Translations under genes and position numbers: made by a program | The notes under the pieces: generated by a model | What the model saw: only the letters and a program-made list of their open reading frames with translations | What the model was told of the DNA's origin: nothing | Database searches by the model: none | DNA from: Verrucomicrobiota bacterium | GTDB taxonomy: Bacteria; Verrucomicrobiota; Verrucomicrobiia; Limisphaerales; Pedosphaeraceae | Length of the DNA: 64,000 bases | Direction of reading: 5' to 3' | NCBI GenBank assembly: GCA_021325145.1 | Contig: JAJPHR010000079.1 | Coordinates: forward strand, 62,001-126,000 | Shown here: positions 48,842 to 55,824 of the stretch, one piece after another | How the letters are laid out: each line of letters starts with the position of its first letter | Position numbering within the stretch: the stretch's first letter is position 1

Positions 48842-50659
48842 TTAAGGCGAACTGACGCGGTAGAAACGCCGCCAACTCGTCGATCCTGGAGCGTCGGTGA
48901 ATTGGAACTGGCCGGGTGAGAATTCCATGACACTGCCCAATTTGATCCAGTTGGTGAGCCGCACGGATGCATTAGTGCTGCCAAACGCGGTGAAGCTCAT
49001 GCCGGGCGTGTTCGTGAAGCCGAATTGGAAAACATCACCCGGCTGCATTTTAGGATGCGTCAAGAGGATCGGCGCTACCGGCACGGTGAAGGCGTACACC
49101 TTGTTGTCGTTGGCGAGGTATATCCGCCCGCGGGCGGCGATGCCGGTATTGAAGCGCCGCGTGCCCGCCATCAACTCGTTTGTGCCGCCGCCCGAGAAAA
49201 TGACCGCGCCCGTGTCACCGTTGAAACCATGCAAACGCTGGTCGTTCTCGGAGCCGATGCCCCAGACAATCACGTTGTTGGTGCCATCGGTGGAAGTCAC
49301 GAAGGGCGAGCCTTTGCCGTTCTGCGCCACGGTCCAAACGCTGGTAATCGTCGGCGGAGCCGTGGCGGTGATGCGGAAGGCGGAAAGCTGGCTGCCGTTG
49401 CCGCAGAAGACGACGTAGGTGCCTAGAGTGGTCCGGTAGGTGGCCGCCGCCTGGATAATGGAACTGGAGGAGACATGCGCCTGCGCCAACGGCGCTCGGA
49501 TGCCACCCAGATGGGTGCGATCGAGCAAATAGGCATTGCCATCCTTGCCGAGCGAAACAACCAGTTTCGAGGGCGTGGCGCCGGGCACATCTACGAGCAA
49601 GGCCCCTGAACCGCCGATGTCCAGGTCGCTGCTGTCGAGCGAGGACCAATTGGTGGGAGCCCAATAGTCATCGGTCACGCCGCTGAAGACCGGGCCGATT
49701 TGAAAACGGATAACCGCCTCGCCGCCACTCCACCCGCTGGCGCCGAAGGTGTTTCCAGTCACGAGGAACGGGCTCGCTCCATCGCTGGCGACACCGCCGA
49801 CACCCCACGACCCGCCACCATTGGCCGTAGTGGCCCACGCCATTACATTGGCAGGATTGTTCAGCGGCACGCCGACCAGCCAGCCGTGATAGGTCGAGCA
49901 ATCGCCGGAGTTGCCGCCGTATGGCACATAGACGATGTTGCTCACAATCACCAAAGCGCCCCGTTCGCCCTGCGCCAACGAGGTGAAGACCGTGGAGCCT
50001 GATTGGGCCGTGGCGCCCACATCCACCGGCCAGCCACTGTTCGTGGTCCCGGTATCCACGTTTAGGGCATAAATGAGGTGTCGCTTGGTTGTGCCGCCGT
50101 CAGGCGTAGTCATCGCGTCAAAGAACAGGCTGCGCGAGGGAAGATCGACGACGGGCGTGCCGGTGATCCCAAGGGGATCGACGTTGCCGCACAGCAGTTT
50201 GGAAAGCGGCACGGGTACGCCCACGTTGCATTGCCAGATGACGCTGCCGTTGGCTGCGTCCAGCGCATAGACATTATTCGACTCCGTAACCGCGATGATC
50301 ATCGCCCTGCCGCCTGGCCCGCCCTCGATGTAGAGCGGTTGAGCATAGACGTTGCCCTTGATGTTGCCGGTGAAGGTCAGGTCGCGCTTCAAGCCGGCGG
50401 CCGCCACGGACGTAAACGCGGGATCCACATAAAGGCCATCGCGAGAGTCGTGGTTGTGGTGTTCGGTCACGTTGACCGCTGCGTTCGCCGAAATATCCGC
50501 GCCCAATGCAGCGAGAACACTGCCGGCGACAACCACCGACAGCCGGCCGATCAAGTGCTTGGTCCACGAACCATGACCCCAGTTCCGGGCGCGAGTATGT
50601 GCGGGGCGCGCGCCAGGCACCGTGAGAAGCAACAACACTATAAGTATATTTAAAAACAT
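48842..50659 (-). CDS. Secreted PQQ-like beta-propeller protein
   Basis: The product is 605 residues. The N-terminal 60 residues contain two hydrophobic stretches (MFLNILIVLLLLTVPG and GRLSVVVAGSVLAALGADISANA), so the true start could be a later non-ATG codon that makes the second one the signal peptide. The body has propeller-blade repeats: GNVYAQPLYIEGGPGGRAMIIAVTESNNVYALDAANGSVIWQCNVG, then LIYALNVDTG, then KLVVSLGKDGNAYLLDRTHLGG. These are PQQ-like blades without clear cofactor ligands. The C-terminus carries a verrucomicrobial-type FYRV ending. It may be an extracellular binding or structural protein. Confidence 0.8.
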   Translation of the reverse strand: MFLNILIVLLLLTVPGARPAHTRARNWGHGSWTKHLIGRLSVVVAGSVLAALGADISANAAVNVTEHHNHDSRDGLYVDPAFTSVAAAGLKRDLTFTGNIKGNVYAQPLYIEGGPGGRAMIIAVTESNNVYALDAANGSVIWQCNVGVPVPLSKLLCGNVDPLGITGTPVVDLPSRSLFFDAMTTPDGGTTKRHLIYALNVDTGTTNSGWPVDVGATAQSGSTVFTSLAQGERGALVIVSNIVYVPYGGNSGDCSTYHGWLVGVPLNNPANVMAWATTANGGGSWGVGGVASDGASPFLVTGNTFGASGWSGGEAVIRFQIGPVFSGVTDDYWAPTNWSSLDSSDLDIGGSGALLVDVPGATPSKLVVSLGKDGNAYLLDRTHLGGIRAPLAQAHVSSSSIIQAAATYRTTLGTYVVFCGNGSQLSAFRITATAPPTITSVWTVAQNGKGSPFVTSTDGTNNVIVWGIGSENDQRLHGFNGDTGAVIFSGGGTNELMAGTRRFNTGIAARGRIYLANDNKVYAFTVPVAPILLTHPKMQPGDVFQFGFTNTPGMSFTAFGSTNASVRLTNWIKLGSVMEFSPGQFQFTDAPGSTSWRRFYRVSSP

Positions 50660-50804
50660 GCGTTTTCTGACAGACTATGATGGATTCATCTGCCCTGCCG
50701 GCAGATCCCGTGCGCTGTCTGACACTCCATTGCGGATGGGTCACCCGCTATTCAAGCCCTGTATTGAACCGAGAGTTGAACTGAGAGCCAACCTCGCCCA
50801 CATC

Positions 50805-51809
50805 TCACTTCTCCAACACCGCGCTCACCACTCCCTGATCAAGGACGGGCGTCCATTCGCTATCCGGATTGTATTCCCTCATCGCCCCCGCAATCCGGCC
50901 CGTCTTTTCGCCAAGATTTCGCTGATAGATTTTACCATCCTGATTGACGATAAACGTCATGATGCCCGATTGGCCCCAATTCTCCGGATAAGCCACCAGC
51001 GCGAATCCGGCCGTCAGATTGCCGTGGCTGATGTAATTCATTTTCCCGCCGGGCGCATCCTTGCCTTGCCGGGTCAGGATCCGAAAATAATAACCGTGAA
51101 ACGGGTGTGGACCAGTGCCCTCCTTATGGCTGACATAACCCTCGGCATGCGCTTGGGCCACCAAAGGCCCAAACGGGCTGGCCGGTTCGTTGCCCGCCGA
51201 CTGCCAGTAGAGGCCGTCCTTTTTTCCGGTCGAACTCTTGAATTTGCGCGCATACATCACCCCTGCGACTGCTTCCGGGTTCAGGCTCGCATACTGCCGT
51301 TGCGCGTCCACGTAAGCCCGGCAAACGCCAATGGCGTGGAGTTCGTCCTTCCCGATATGCCGGTTGATGATCTCCTCCTTGCCCGCCGGCGTGTCGAAAT
51401 GCCACTGTCCATCCGCTTTCACCAACGGAATCGGCATCGGCCAGTCATTCGTGCCCACTTCCAGAACGACCTTGTCCTCCCCCGCTTTCACCTGCTTGCA
51501 GCCCAGCGCCAGGGCGGCGGCGAACCTCTTCCTATTGTTGGCGTCCTGCACTTCGTCACCGGTCATAAGCTCCTTTACCTCCGGGCCGAAAATCTCGTGC
51601 ATCGCCGTTTTATCCTGGGCCTCAGTGGCCGCCTGCAAGGCTTTGACGGCTTCATCCGGTGAAGCGAACGATCGTTGCTTGACCATCGGTTTCGAGAGTG
51701 CTTCCGGCTGCTCCGCCGCGTGAAGGCCAGGCAAAGCAGCCCAGGTGCTCGCCAACAATGCGACGGTCAAAAAGCTGGAAAAACGGGTCAATTGATTTGG
51801 AAATTTCAT
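50805..51809 (-). CDS. DUF2950 domain-containing protein
   Basis: The 334-residue product has a signal peptide (FLTVALLASTWAALPGLHA, cleaved before AEQPEA). The body matches the DUF2950 pattern: FASPDEAVKALQAATEAQD near the start, GQWHFDTPAGKEEIINRHIGKDELHAI in the middle, and YYFRILTRQGKDAPGG...GFALVAYPENWGQSGIMTFIVNQDGKIYQRNLG near the end. It is a periplasmic or secreted protein of unknown function, often found with other envelope-stress genes, as here. Confidence 0.9.
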   Translation of the reverse strand: MKFPNQLTRFSSFLTVALLASTWAALPGLHAAEQPEALSKPMVKQRSFASPDEAVKALQAATEAQDKTAMHEIFGPEVKELMTGDEVQDANNRKRFAAALALGCKQVKAGEDKVVLEVGTNDWPMPIPLVKADGQWHFDTPAGKEEIINRHIGKDELHAIGVCRAYVDAQRQYASLNPEAVAGVMYARKFKSSTGKKDGLYWQSAGNEPASPFGPLVAQAHAEGYVSHKEGTGPHPFHGYYFRILTRQGKDAPGGKMNYISHGNLTAGFALVAYPENWGQSGIMTFIVNQDGKIYQRNLGEKTGRIAGAMREYNPDSEWTPVLDQGVVSAVLEK

Positions 51810-51848
51810 AAATGTGTCAGGTTTGTTTCGTTCAGAAAGTTGCAGCGT

Positions 51849-52355
51849 TCAGCGCCTTCTCCCGTGGTCACCCTCGTCATGGTGCGCGCTCTCACGACTT
51901 TCACCTCCACGACGGCTATATTCATGCACGTCGTGTCCCCTTTCAAAGCCACCCCCGAAAAGCACTACCTCAGGCGGCGGTGGCAGAGGCACGATCACTC
52001 CGCCATAGCCTCCACCCACGTAACCCACACAGCCCACGACGGTCGTCAACAGCGCCAGCGCCATCCCGATCTTGATTCGGCGAACCGCGTACCCTTGCCT
52101 TCGTTCTGTTTCTTTTCCACGAAACATGGAATAACTTCGGAAGTCTTCCCGCCGCAATCGGGGATCCTCCCCGATTCGCTGGCTGGGACCGACATCTGTC
52201 GCTTGATACGGGCAAGCGTTTGGTTCTTTGACCGGTGTGCCAATAATTTGGACGACGGCATCCATCGTCGTCTGGACGATGTCGCCGGCGCCCTTGACCG
52301 CCGCGACAATCTTGCGCTTTGCTGTGTCAATCGTTCCTGAAGGTTGTGTGTTCAT
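51849..52355 (-). CDS. Chimeric gene: N-terminus of MNTQPSG family fused to an orphan lipoprotein
   Basis: The open frame of 168 codons starts MNTQPSGTIDTAKRKIVAAVKGAGDIVQTT, and residues 1-45 are a close copy of the protein encoded at 48,524. After a linker the frame enters RRIKIGMALALLTTVVGCVGYVGGGYGG, a lipoprotein signal with lipobox VVGC near residue 109. A Gly/His/Arg-rich tail follows. Here the signal is internal, so secretion would require a start near residue 77 or 98. This looks like a recombination product that joined the duplicated leader and N-terminus to a small lipoprotein gene. Whether any product is functional is unknown; it may be a pseudogene. Confidence 0.55.
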   Translation of the reverse strand: MNTQPSGTIDTAKRKIVAAVKGAGDIVQTTMDAVVQIIGTPVKEPNACPYQATDVGPSQRIGEDPRLRREDFRSYSMFRGKETERRQGYAVRRIKIGMALALLTTVVGCVGYVGGGYGGVIVPLPPPPEVVLFGGGFERGHDVHEYSRRGGESRESAHHDEGDHGRRR

Positions 52356-52413
52356 ATTAGGTTTTCATTCGTTCTGTTCCATCCAAAGCGATTCAATTTG
52401 TTCATTTTGCGAT

Positions 52414-52668
52414 CTAGACCGAGTCGGTTTCCTTGCCCGTGCCAATCCCGTAATCCATGTTAATGAACTGCTCCGTACTGGGGAAATACCGCACGATGTT
52501 GAACTTGCCAATCGGTTCTGTTTTGGCTGCGGCACAGGCGGTTCTGGTGGCTTCGAAACTGGCTCCATCCTCGGGGCTTTTTGTCCACCGGCCATTCGCG
52601 CCAAGGTATTTCAGGCTCTCGGCGTCTTCGATGAGGATGCGCTTGGAAGAGTGTGTATTTTTATTCAT
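52414..52668 (-). CDS. Small hypothetical protein
   Basis: The 84-residue product (MNKNTHSSKRILIEDAESLKYLGANGRWTK) is soluble, with mixed charge and no known motif. Residues about 45-70 (AAKTEPIGKFNIVRYFPSTEQFINMDYG) read like a small folded domain. It lies between the CBM48-type gene and the chimeric gene, same strand. The amino-acid pattern is convincing as a real protein, but the function is not known. Confidence 0.6.
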   Translation of the reverse strand: MNKNTHSSKRILIEDAESLKYLGANGRWTKSPEDGASFEATRTACAAAKTEPIGKFNIVRYFPSTEQFINMDYGIGTGKETDSV

Positions 52669-52736
52669 ATTATGATCTTTCTTTCTTTTCCCATTCGGCT
52701 CGCTGGTTTCGGCCTAAAGTTACAGAATGGAATGCT

Positions 52737-53051
52737 TCAGACGTGCTGGCTCACCTTCAAAACCGAGTTCATCCCACCGAAGGGATTGGGCACGTTCTCC
52801 CTGGCTAGCGGATCGGGCATGTATTTGCCGTCTACCACCAGGCAGTACTCGTAACTGCCCACCGCCAGGACCGTATCCTTCACCCAGTGTCCACCCGGCA
52901 GGAGTCGCATGGGTTTGGCTTCGGGGTGCCAGTTGTTGAAAGTTCCCGCGATGCAAACGGTGCTGGCGGTGGGATGGGTAAATTCGAATCGAACCGGTTC
53001 CGCTTTGGACTCGTCGCTCCTGCTGTTGACATGATTATGGTTTTGTTTCAT
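52737..53051 (-). CDS. Glycogen-binding (CBM48/AMPK1-type) domain protein
   Basis: The 104-residue product is nearly all one carbohydrate-binding module: VRFEFTHPTASTVCIAGTFNNWHPEAKPMRLLPGGHWVKDTVLAVGSYEYCLVVDGKYMPDPLARENVPNPFGGMNSVLKV. The pattern FNNW...(L)...G.W......G.Y.Y...VDG...DP is diagnostic of the isoamylase-N/AMPK-beta glycogen-binding fold. There is no catalytic domain or signal peptide, so it is cytoplasmic and may dock to glycogen or act as a regulatory subunit. TAGGAAT lies just upstream of the start. Confidence 0.9.
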   Translation of the reverse strand: MKQNHNHVNSRSDESKAEPVRFEFTHPTASTVCIAGTFNNWHPEAKPMRLLPGGHWVKDTVLAVGSYEYCLVVDGKYMPDPLARENVPNPFGGMNSVLKVSQHV

Positions 53052-53134
53052 TTGCTTTATTCCTATATGGAGAGTTTATCCTCGCGAGATGGGGCCGCGT
53101 GCGAGCCGGAATTCATCTGCTGGTTTGCCTTTCG

Positions 53135-53281
53135 TCAGACACGCTTACCTTGCGCTAAACGCAGCACGAGGAGGATAAGGGCGAGGACGAGCAGGACGTG
53201 GATAAAGCCGCCCAGCGTGTAGGAGGTCACTAAACCGAGCGCCCAGAGGATAATGAAGAGTATGATTAGAGTTTCGAACAT
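53135..53281 (-). CDS. 48-residue membrane protein, lmo0937 family-like
   Basis: A short open frame encodes MFETLIILFIILWALGLVTS, then YTLGGFIHVLLVLALILLVL and RLAQGKRV. The arrangement is two membrane segments with a conserved WALGL..YTLGGFIH centre and a basic C-terminus. This is the standard form of the lmo0937-type microproteins found in many Gram-negative stress clusters. It lies 83 nt upstream of the CBM48 gene and 127 nt after the PRC/BON gene. Confidence 0.85.
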   Translation of the reverse strand: MFETLIILFIILWALGLVTSYTLGGFIHVLLVLALILLVLRLAQGKRV

Positions 53282-53352
53282 AACTTTTTTATTTTAGATT
53301 TTAATGGTTGATTAACGAGTAGAGTTCATGACATTCGCGGTTGGGTTTGGTT

Positions 53353-53383
53353 GCCCTGTAACCGCCTGGCGCGGCCACAGGGC
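53353..53383 (-). terminator. Hairpin after the PRC/BON gene
   Basis: A 7-bp inverted repeat GCCCTGT/ACAGGGC encloses a GC-rich loop, starting 25 nt after the PRC/BON stop. There is no T-run, so it may reduce rather than end transcription into the downstream microprotein gene. Confidence 0.35.
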
Positions 53384-53408
53384 CAATTTGATGGGTTATT
53401 TCTTTCAC

Positions 53409-54548
53409 TTACTTGAGGCTGAGGGGGCTCTTCACTTCGATTTGGTTGTCTACGTTCTCGGACTGGGCGATCCGGTCGGCAATGGCGCGGATAAGGTTTT
53501 TCTCCTCGGCGGTGTCAACCGGTCCACGCAAAGTGACCCGGCCGTTCACAGTGGCGATTTGTACACTCCTCGCATTGATGGACATCCCTTTCCCGGCCAG
53601 AACCTCCTTGCGGATCTGGGCAGTTCTGTTCTGGTCGGCAACGCTGTCGCCCTGGCTAAGCGGGATAAGGGCGTTGGCGGGAAGGTTGCTGGAATTATGC
53701 GCCGTGCTGTCGGCCTTGCTCGTGGCGGCGGTGCTGAAGTAAGGCTCAATATGATAAGCGCTATATACTCCGCCCACATACGTGGGCTGGCTGAGATCCG
53801 GCCATTCGCTGGATCTGAAATGCGGCGCGTTTTTAAGCGCCTCCTTTGTGGCGTTGAGCGAAAGCGTGTCGCGCTCCGGGTTCAAGTGCAGCGCTTTGGG
53901 GGGAACAACACTCAACTCGTCGCCCATGCCCAGAAAGCCACCGGACGAAACAATGACTTCGGCTACGCGGCCGTTGGCCAGATCGAGGATGAAGTTTTCC
54001 ACCTTGCCGAGCTTCTCTGCATAGAGGTTCTTGACGGGCAGGCGCATGAGCACACTGGCTTTTTCGACATTACTGAGGTTCTCAGTGGCCGGGCTGGGAC
54101 TGCCAGGGATTTGATCGTCCGCAACGAAATAAGGCTCTTGCCCGAAGAAGTGATACACATCCACGACCCGGGAGTTGCGAATGGACTCCGCCCATTTGGA
54201 CATTTCGAACTCGGGCGCAGTTTTGATCTTTTCCTGGTCGGCGTTGATCACGAGCACCTTGCCCGCGGCATCGCACGTGAAGGCTGCCGGCGGCACCGCC
54301 ACGATCTTGTCACCCAGGCCGATGAATCCCCCGGTGGAGAGGAACACCTCCACAATCCTTCCGCTCGCCATGTCGATGGCCAGATCCTTGACTTTGCCCA
54401 GTTTTTGGTCCTGCGGATTTTTGACTTCCATGCCAATGATTTCGTTCGCCTTCTGCAGGTGCCCTAGGCGCGGCGCTTCGGCGCTCACTTGCAGTGCCAG
54501 GCAGGACACGGCGATTGCGCTACTGAGGACTGTGATCTTTGATTTCAT
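53409..54548 (-). CDS. Periplasmic PRC-barrel (two) and BON domain protein
   Basis: The 379-residue product has a signal peptide (VLSSAIAVSCLALQVSA). The first PRC-barrel is at about 30-115 (NEIIGMEVKNPQDQKLGKVKDLAIDMASGRIVEVFLSTGGFIGLGDKIVAVPP). The second is at about 165-250, of the same form (VKNLYAEKLGKVENFILDLANGRVAEVIVSSGGFLGMGDELSVVPP). A C-terminal BON domain lies at about 305-379 (IRKEVLAGKGMSINARSVQIATVNGRVTLRGPVDTAEEKNLI). PRC and BON domains occur in envelope and osmotic-stress proteins such as OsmY. Its upstream region is a duplicate of that of the amphipathic-helix gene. Confidence 0.93.
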   Translation of the reverse strand: MKSKITVLSSAIAVSCLALQVSAEAPRLGHLQKANEIIGMEVKNPQDQKLGKVKDLAIDMASGRIVEVFLSTGGFIGLGDKIVAVPPAAFTCDAAGKVLVINADQEKIKTAPEFEMSKWAESIRNSRVVDVYHFFGQEPYFVADDQIPGSPSPATENLSNVEKASVLMRLPVKNLYAEKLGKVENFILDLANGRVAEVIVSSGGFLGMGDELSVVPPKALHLNPERDTLSLNATKEALKNAPHFRSSEWPDLSQPTYVGGVYSAYHIEPYFSTAATSKADSTAHNSSNLPANALIPLSQGDSVADQNRTAQIRKEVLAGKGMSINARSVQIATVNGRVTLRGPVDTAEEKNLIRAIADRIAQSENVDNQIEVKSPLSLK

Positions 54549-54593
54549 TTGATTTTGTTGTTTCTAATTCAATTCTTAATCTGTTTGTTCTGT

Positions 54594-54793
54594 GATTCCC
54601 GTGGAGCACTTCTCGGCAGGTGTAATCCAGTCTCTTTAGCGCAAGCCATGCCATGAAACACCTTTGGTTGGCACACCCTAACACGCAACAGGTTATGAGT
54701 GTTCAGGCTCAAATGCGCGGTGATGGATTGATGCAATTTGCCCCTTTATTGCTCTTGAGATCGTGCACGCTGCACCGTGAGGGACTCAAGCTG
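54594..54793 (-). repeat. Duplicated control region, copy B
   Basis: This copy aligns with 48,592-48,787 over its full length. It holds TGGCATG-N4-GCGCT on the minus strand (54,653-54,637, GG-N10-GC spacing), about 90 nt from the start codon at 54,548, and the palindrome GCAATTTGC at 54,733-54,741. The order and spacing of these elements are as in copy A, while the genes downstream are unrelated. Confidence 0.7.
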
Positions 54794-54999
54794 TGCCGGT
54801 GGAGTTGTTCCGTTTCGATGCTCAATCCTGCTGTCGAACTGTTCGTTGTGAATTCAAGTGGAGGAGCAACTCACATCTCCACTGTGAAGTTGGAGAAGAA
54901 GCGTTTACGCGGATGGGCTGGCGACAACGTGAGTTCGCGTCCGCGAGCTCGGCAATTTGGTGGTGATGGCGTTACATCAAATACCTGGCTTTCCCAGGA
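54794..54999. other. Gap, no gene identified
   Basis: About 200 nt lie between copy B of the duplicated control region and the small membrane-protein gene. I see no reading frame of good quality, no RNA gene and no strong palindrome. Confidence 0.4.
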
Positions 55000-55158
55000 T
55001 CAATTGTGTAACAGATTGAAAATGAGCGCGAGAACGGTTAGCGCCAGCAGCAGGAAAACTATCCCACCTCTGGCATCCCGTCTTTGACCCGCCTTCCGGC
55101 GTTCCCGCGCCAGTCTGGAGATTTCGCACTGCTGATATTCATGTTCCTCACTGGTCAT
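55000..55158 (-). CDS. Small single-helix membrane protein
   Basis: The 52-residue product MTSEEHEYQQCEISRLARERRKAGQRRDARGG ends with one membrane helix IVFLLLALTVLALIFNLLHN. A basic region lies directly before the helix, giving a cytoplasmic N-terminus by the positive-inside rule. A longer frame from a TTG at 55,248 exists but would overlap the previous small gene out of frame, so I prefer the ATG. Function is unknown. Confidence 0.5.
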   Translation of the reverse strand: MTSEEHEYQQCEISRLARERRKAGQRRDARGGIVFLLLALTVLALIFNLLHN

Positions 55159-55183
55159 ACCATAATCAGCGTCGAAACCGGCT

Positions 55184-55342
55184 TCACTTTCCGAGATACT
55201 TGGACGGATTCCGTATCCGATCGAGCCGCTCGACTTCCTCTGCGTCAAGCGTTAGCTGCTGTCGCCTTTCCTTGAGCATAACCACGAGCGACTGAGGAAA
55301 CAGCCACGCCTGTTTGACAAGGTTAATGACCGTCAGGAACAC
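55184..55342 (-). CDS. Small protein ending ERLDRIRNPSKYLGK
   Basis: From a possible GTG at 55,342 the frame gives VFLTVINLVKQAWLFPQSLV, then VMLKERRQQLTLDAEEVERLDRIRNPSKYLGK (52 residues). The first part is moderately hydrophobic and the second is charged. The ending RLDRIRNPSKY is one I have seen in small verrucomicrobial proteins. The start is uncertain (an ATG inside gives only 31 residues). It lies between two other very short genes, spaced like an operon. Confidence 0.45.
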   Translation of the reverse strand: MFLTVINLVKQAWLFPQSLVVMLKERRQQLTLDAEEVERLDRIRNPSKYLGK

Positions 55343-55373
55343 GAGCTTTATTATATACACAAATTGATGAGCG

Positions 55374-55580
55374 TCACATGACGCGAGTGTAGATCTCACC
55401 GCCCAAATCATGGAACCTTTGTTGGTCGGCCGGCACTGTCATTTCGCGCATCGTGCCGGCCTCATCAATGGCAGGAGGGAAAGAGAGACCGGTATCCTGC
55501 TTCCGGGACTTACGAGCAGATTCGGCACGACTTGCGCCCGGTTTGCTGGTTGGATTCTTACGAGTGGAAGGTTTGGTCAT
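55374..55580 (-). CDS. Small basic hypothetical protein
   Basis: The 68-residue product MTKPSTRKNPTSKPGASRAESARKSRKQDTG has a Lys/Arg/Ser-rich N-terminal third. A more ordered part follows (LSFPPAIDEAGTMREMTVPADQQRFHDLGGEIYTRVM). A basic disordered head could bind nucleic acid, but nothing proves this. The palindrome GCAATTTGC lies 111 nt upstream (55,691-55,699), as found before two other genes of this cluster. Confidence 0.5.
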   Translation of the reverse strand: MTKPSTRKNPTSKPGASRAESARKSRKQDTGLSFPPAIDEAGTMREMTVPADQQRFHDLGGEIYTRVM

Positions 55581-55763
55581 AGTTACCCGCTTGCCTAGCT
55601 TGGGTCATGCCGACCGGGCCTGGTTTTCTGGAGCCTTGGTGTTTAACGGGTTACGAGCTTTTGGGCCGCGCGGCGGCTTCTCGCAATGGTGCAATTTGCC
55701 CCTGGCCGGCTGATAATATGTTGCAACTTGCTCCTCGGAACATAAAACCATCCAACTAAAATT

Positions 55764-55799
55764 GCTTCCGGCAGCCCCTACGATTTGGCTGCCGGAAGC
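55764..55799 (-). terminator. Rho-independent terminator of the large CBM-like gene
   Basis: A perfect 13-bp stem (GCTTCCGGCAGCC / GGCTGCCGGAAGC, 10-nt loop) starts about 25 nt after the stop codon at 55,825 and is followed on the minus strand by AATTTTAGTT. This is a good intrinsic terminator. Confidence 0.85.
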
Positions 55800-55824
55800 T
55801 TTGCCCGATTTACCCAACCAACAC

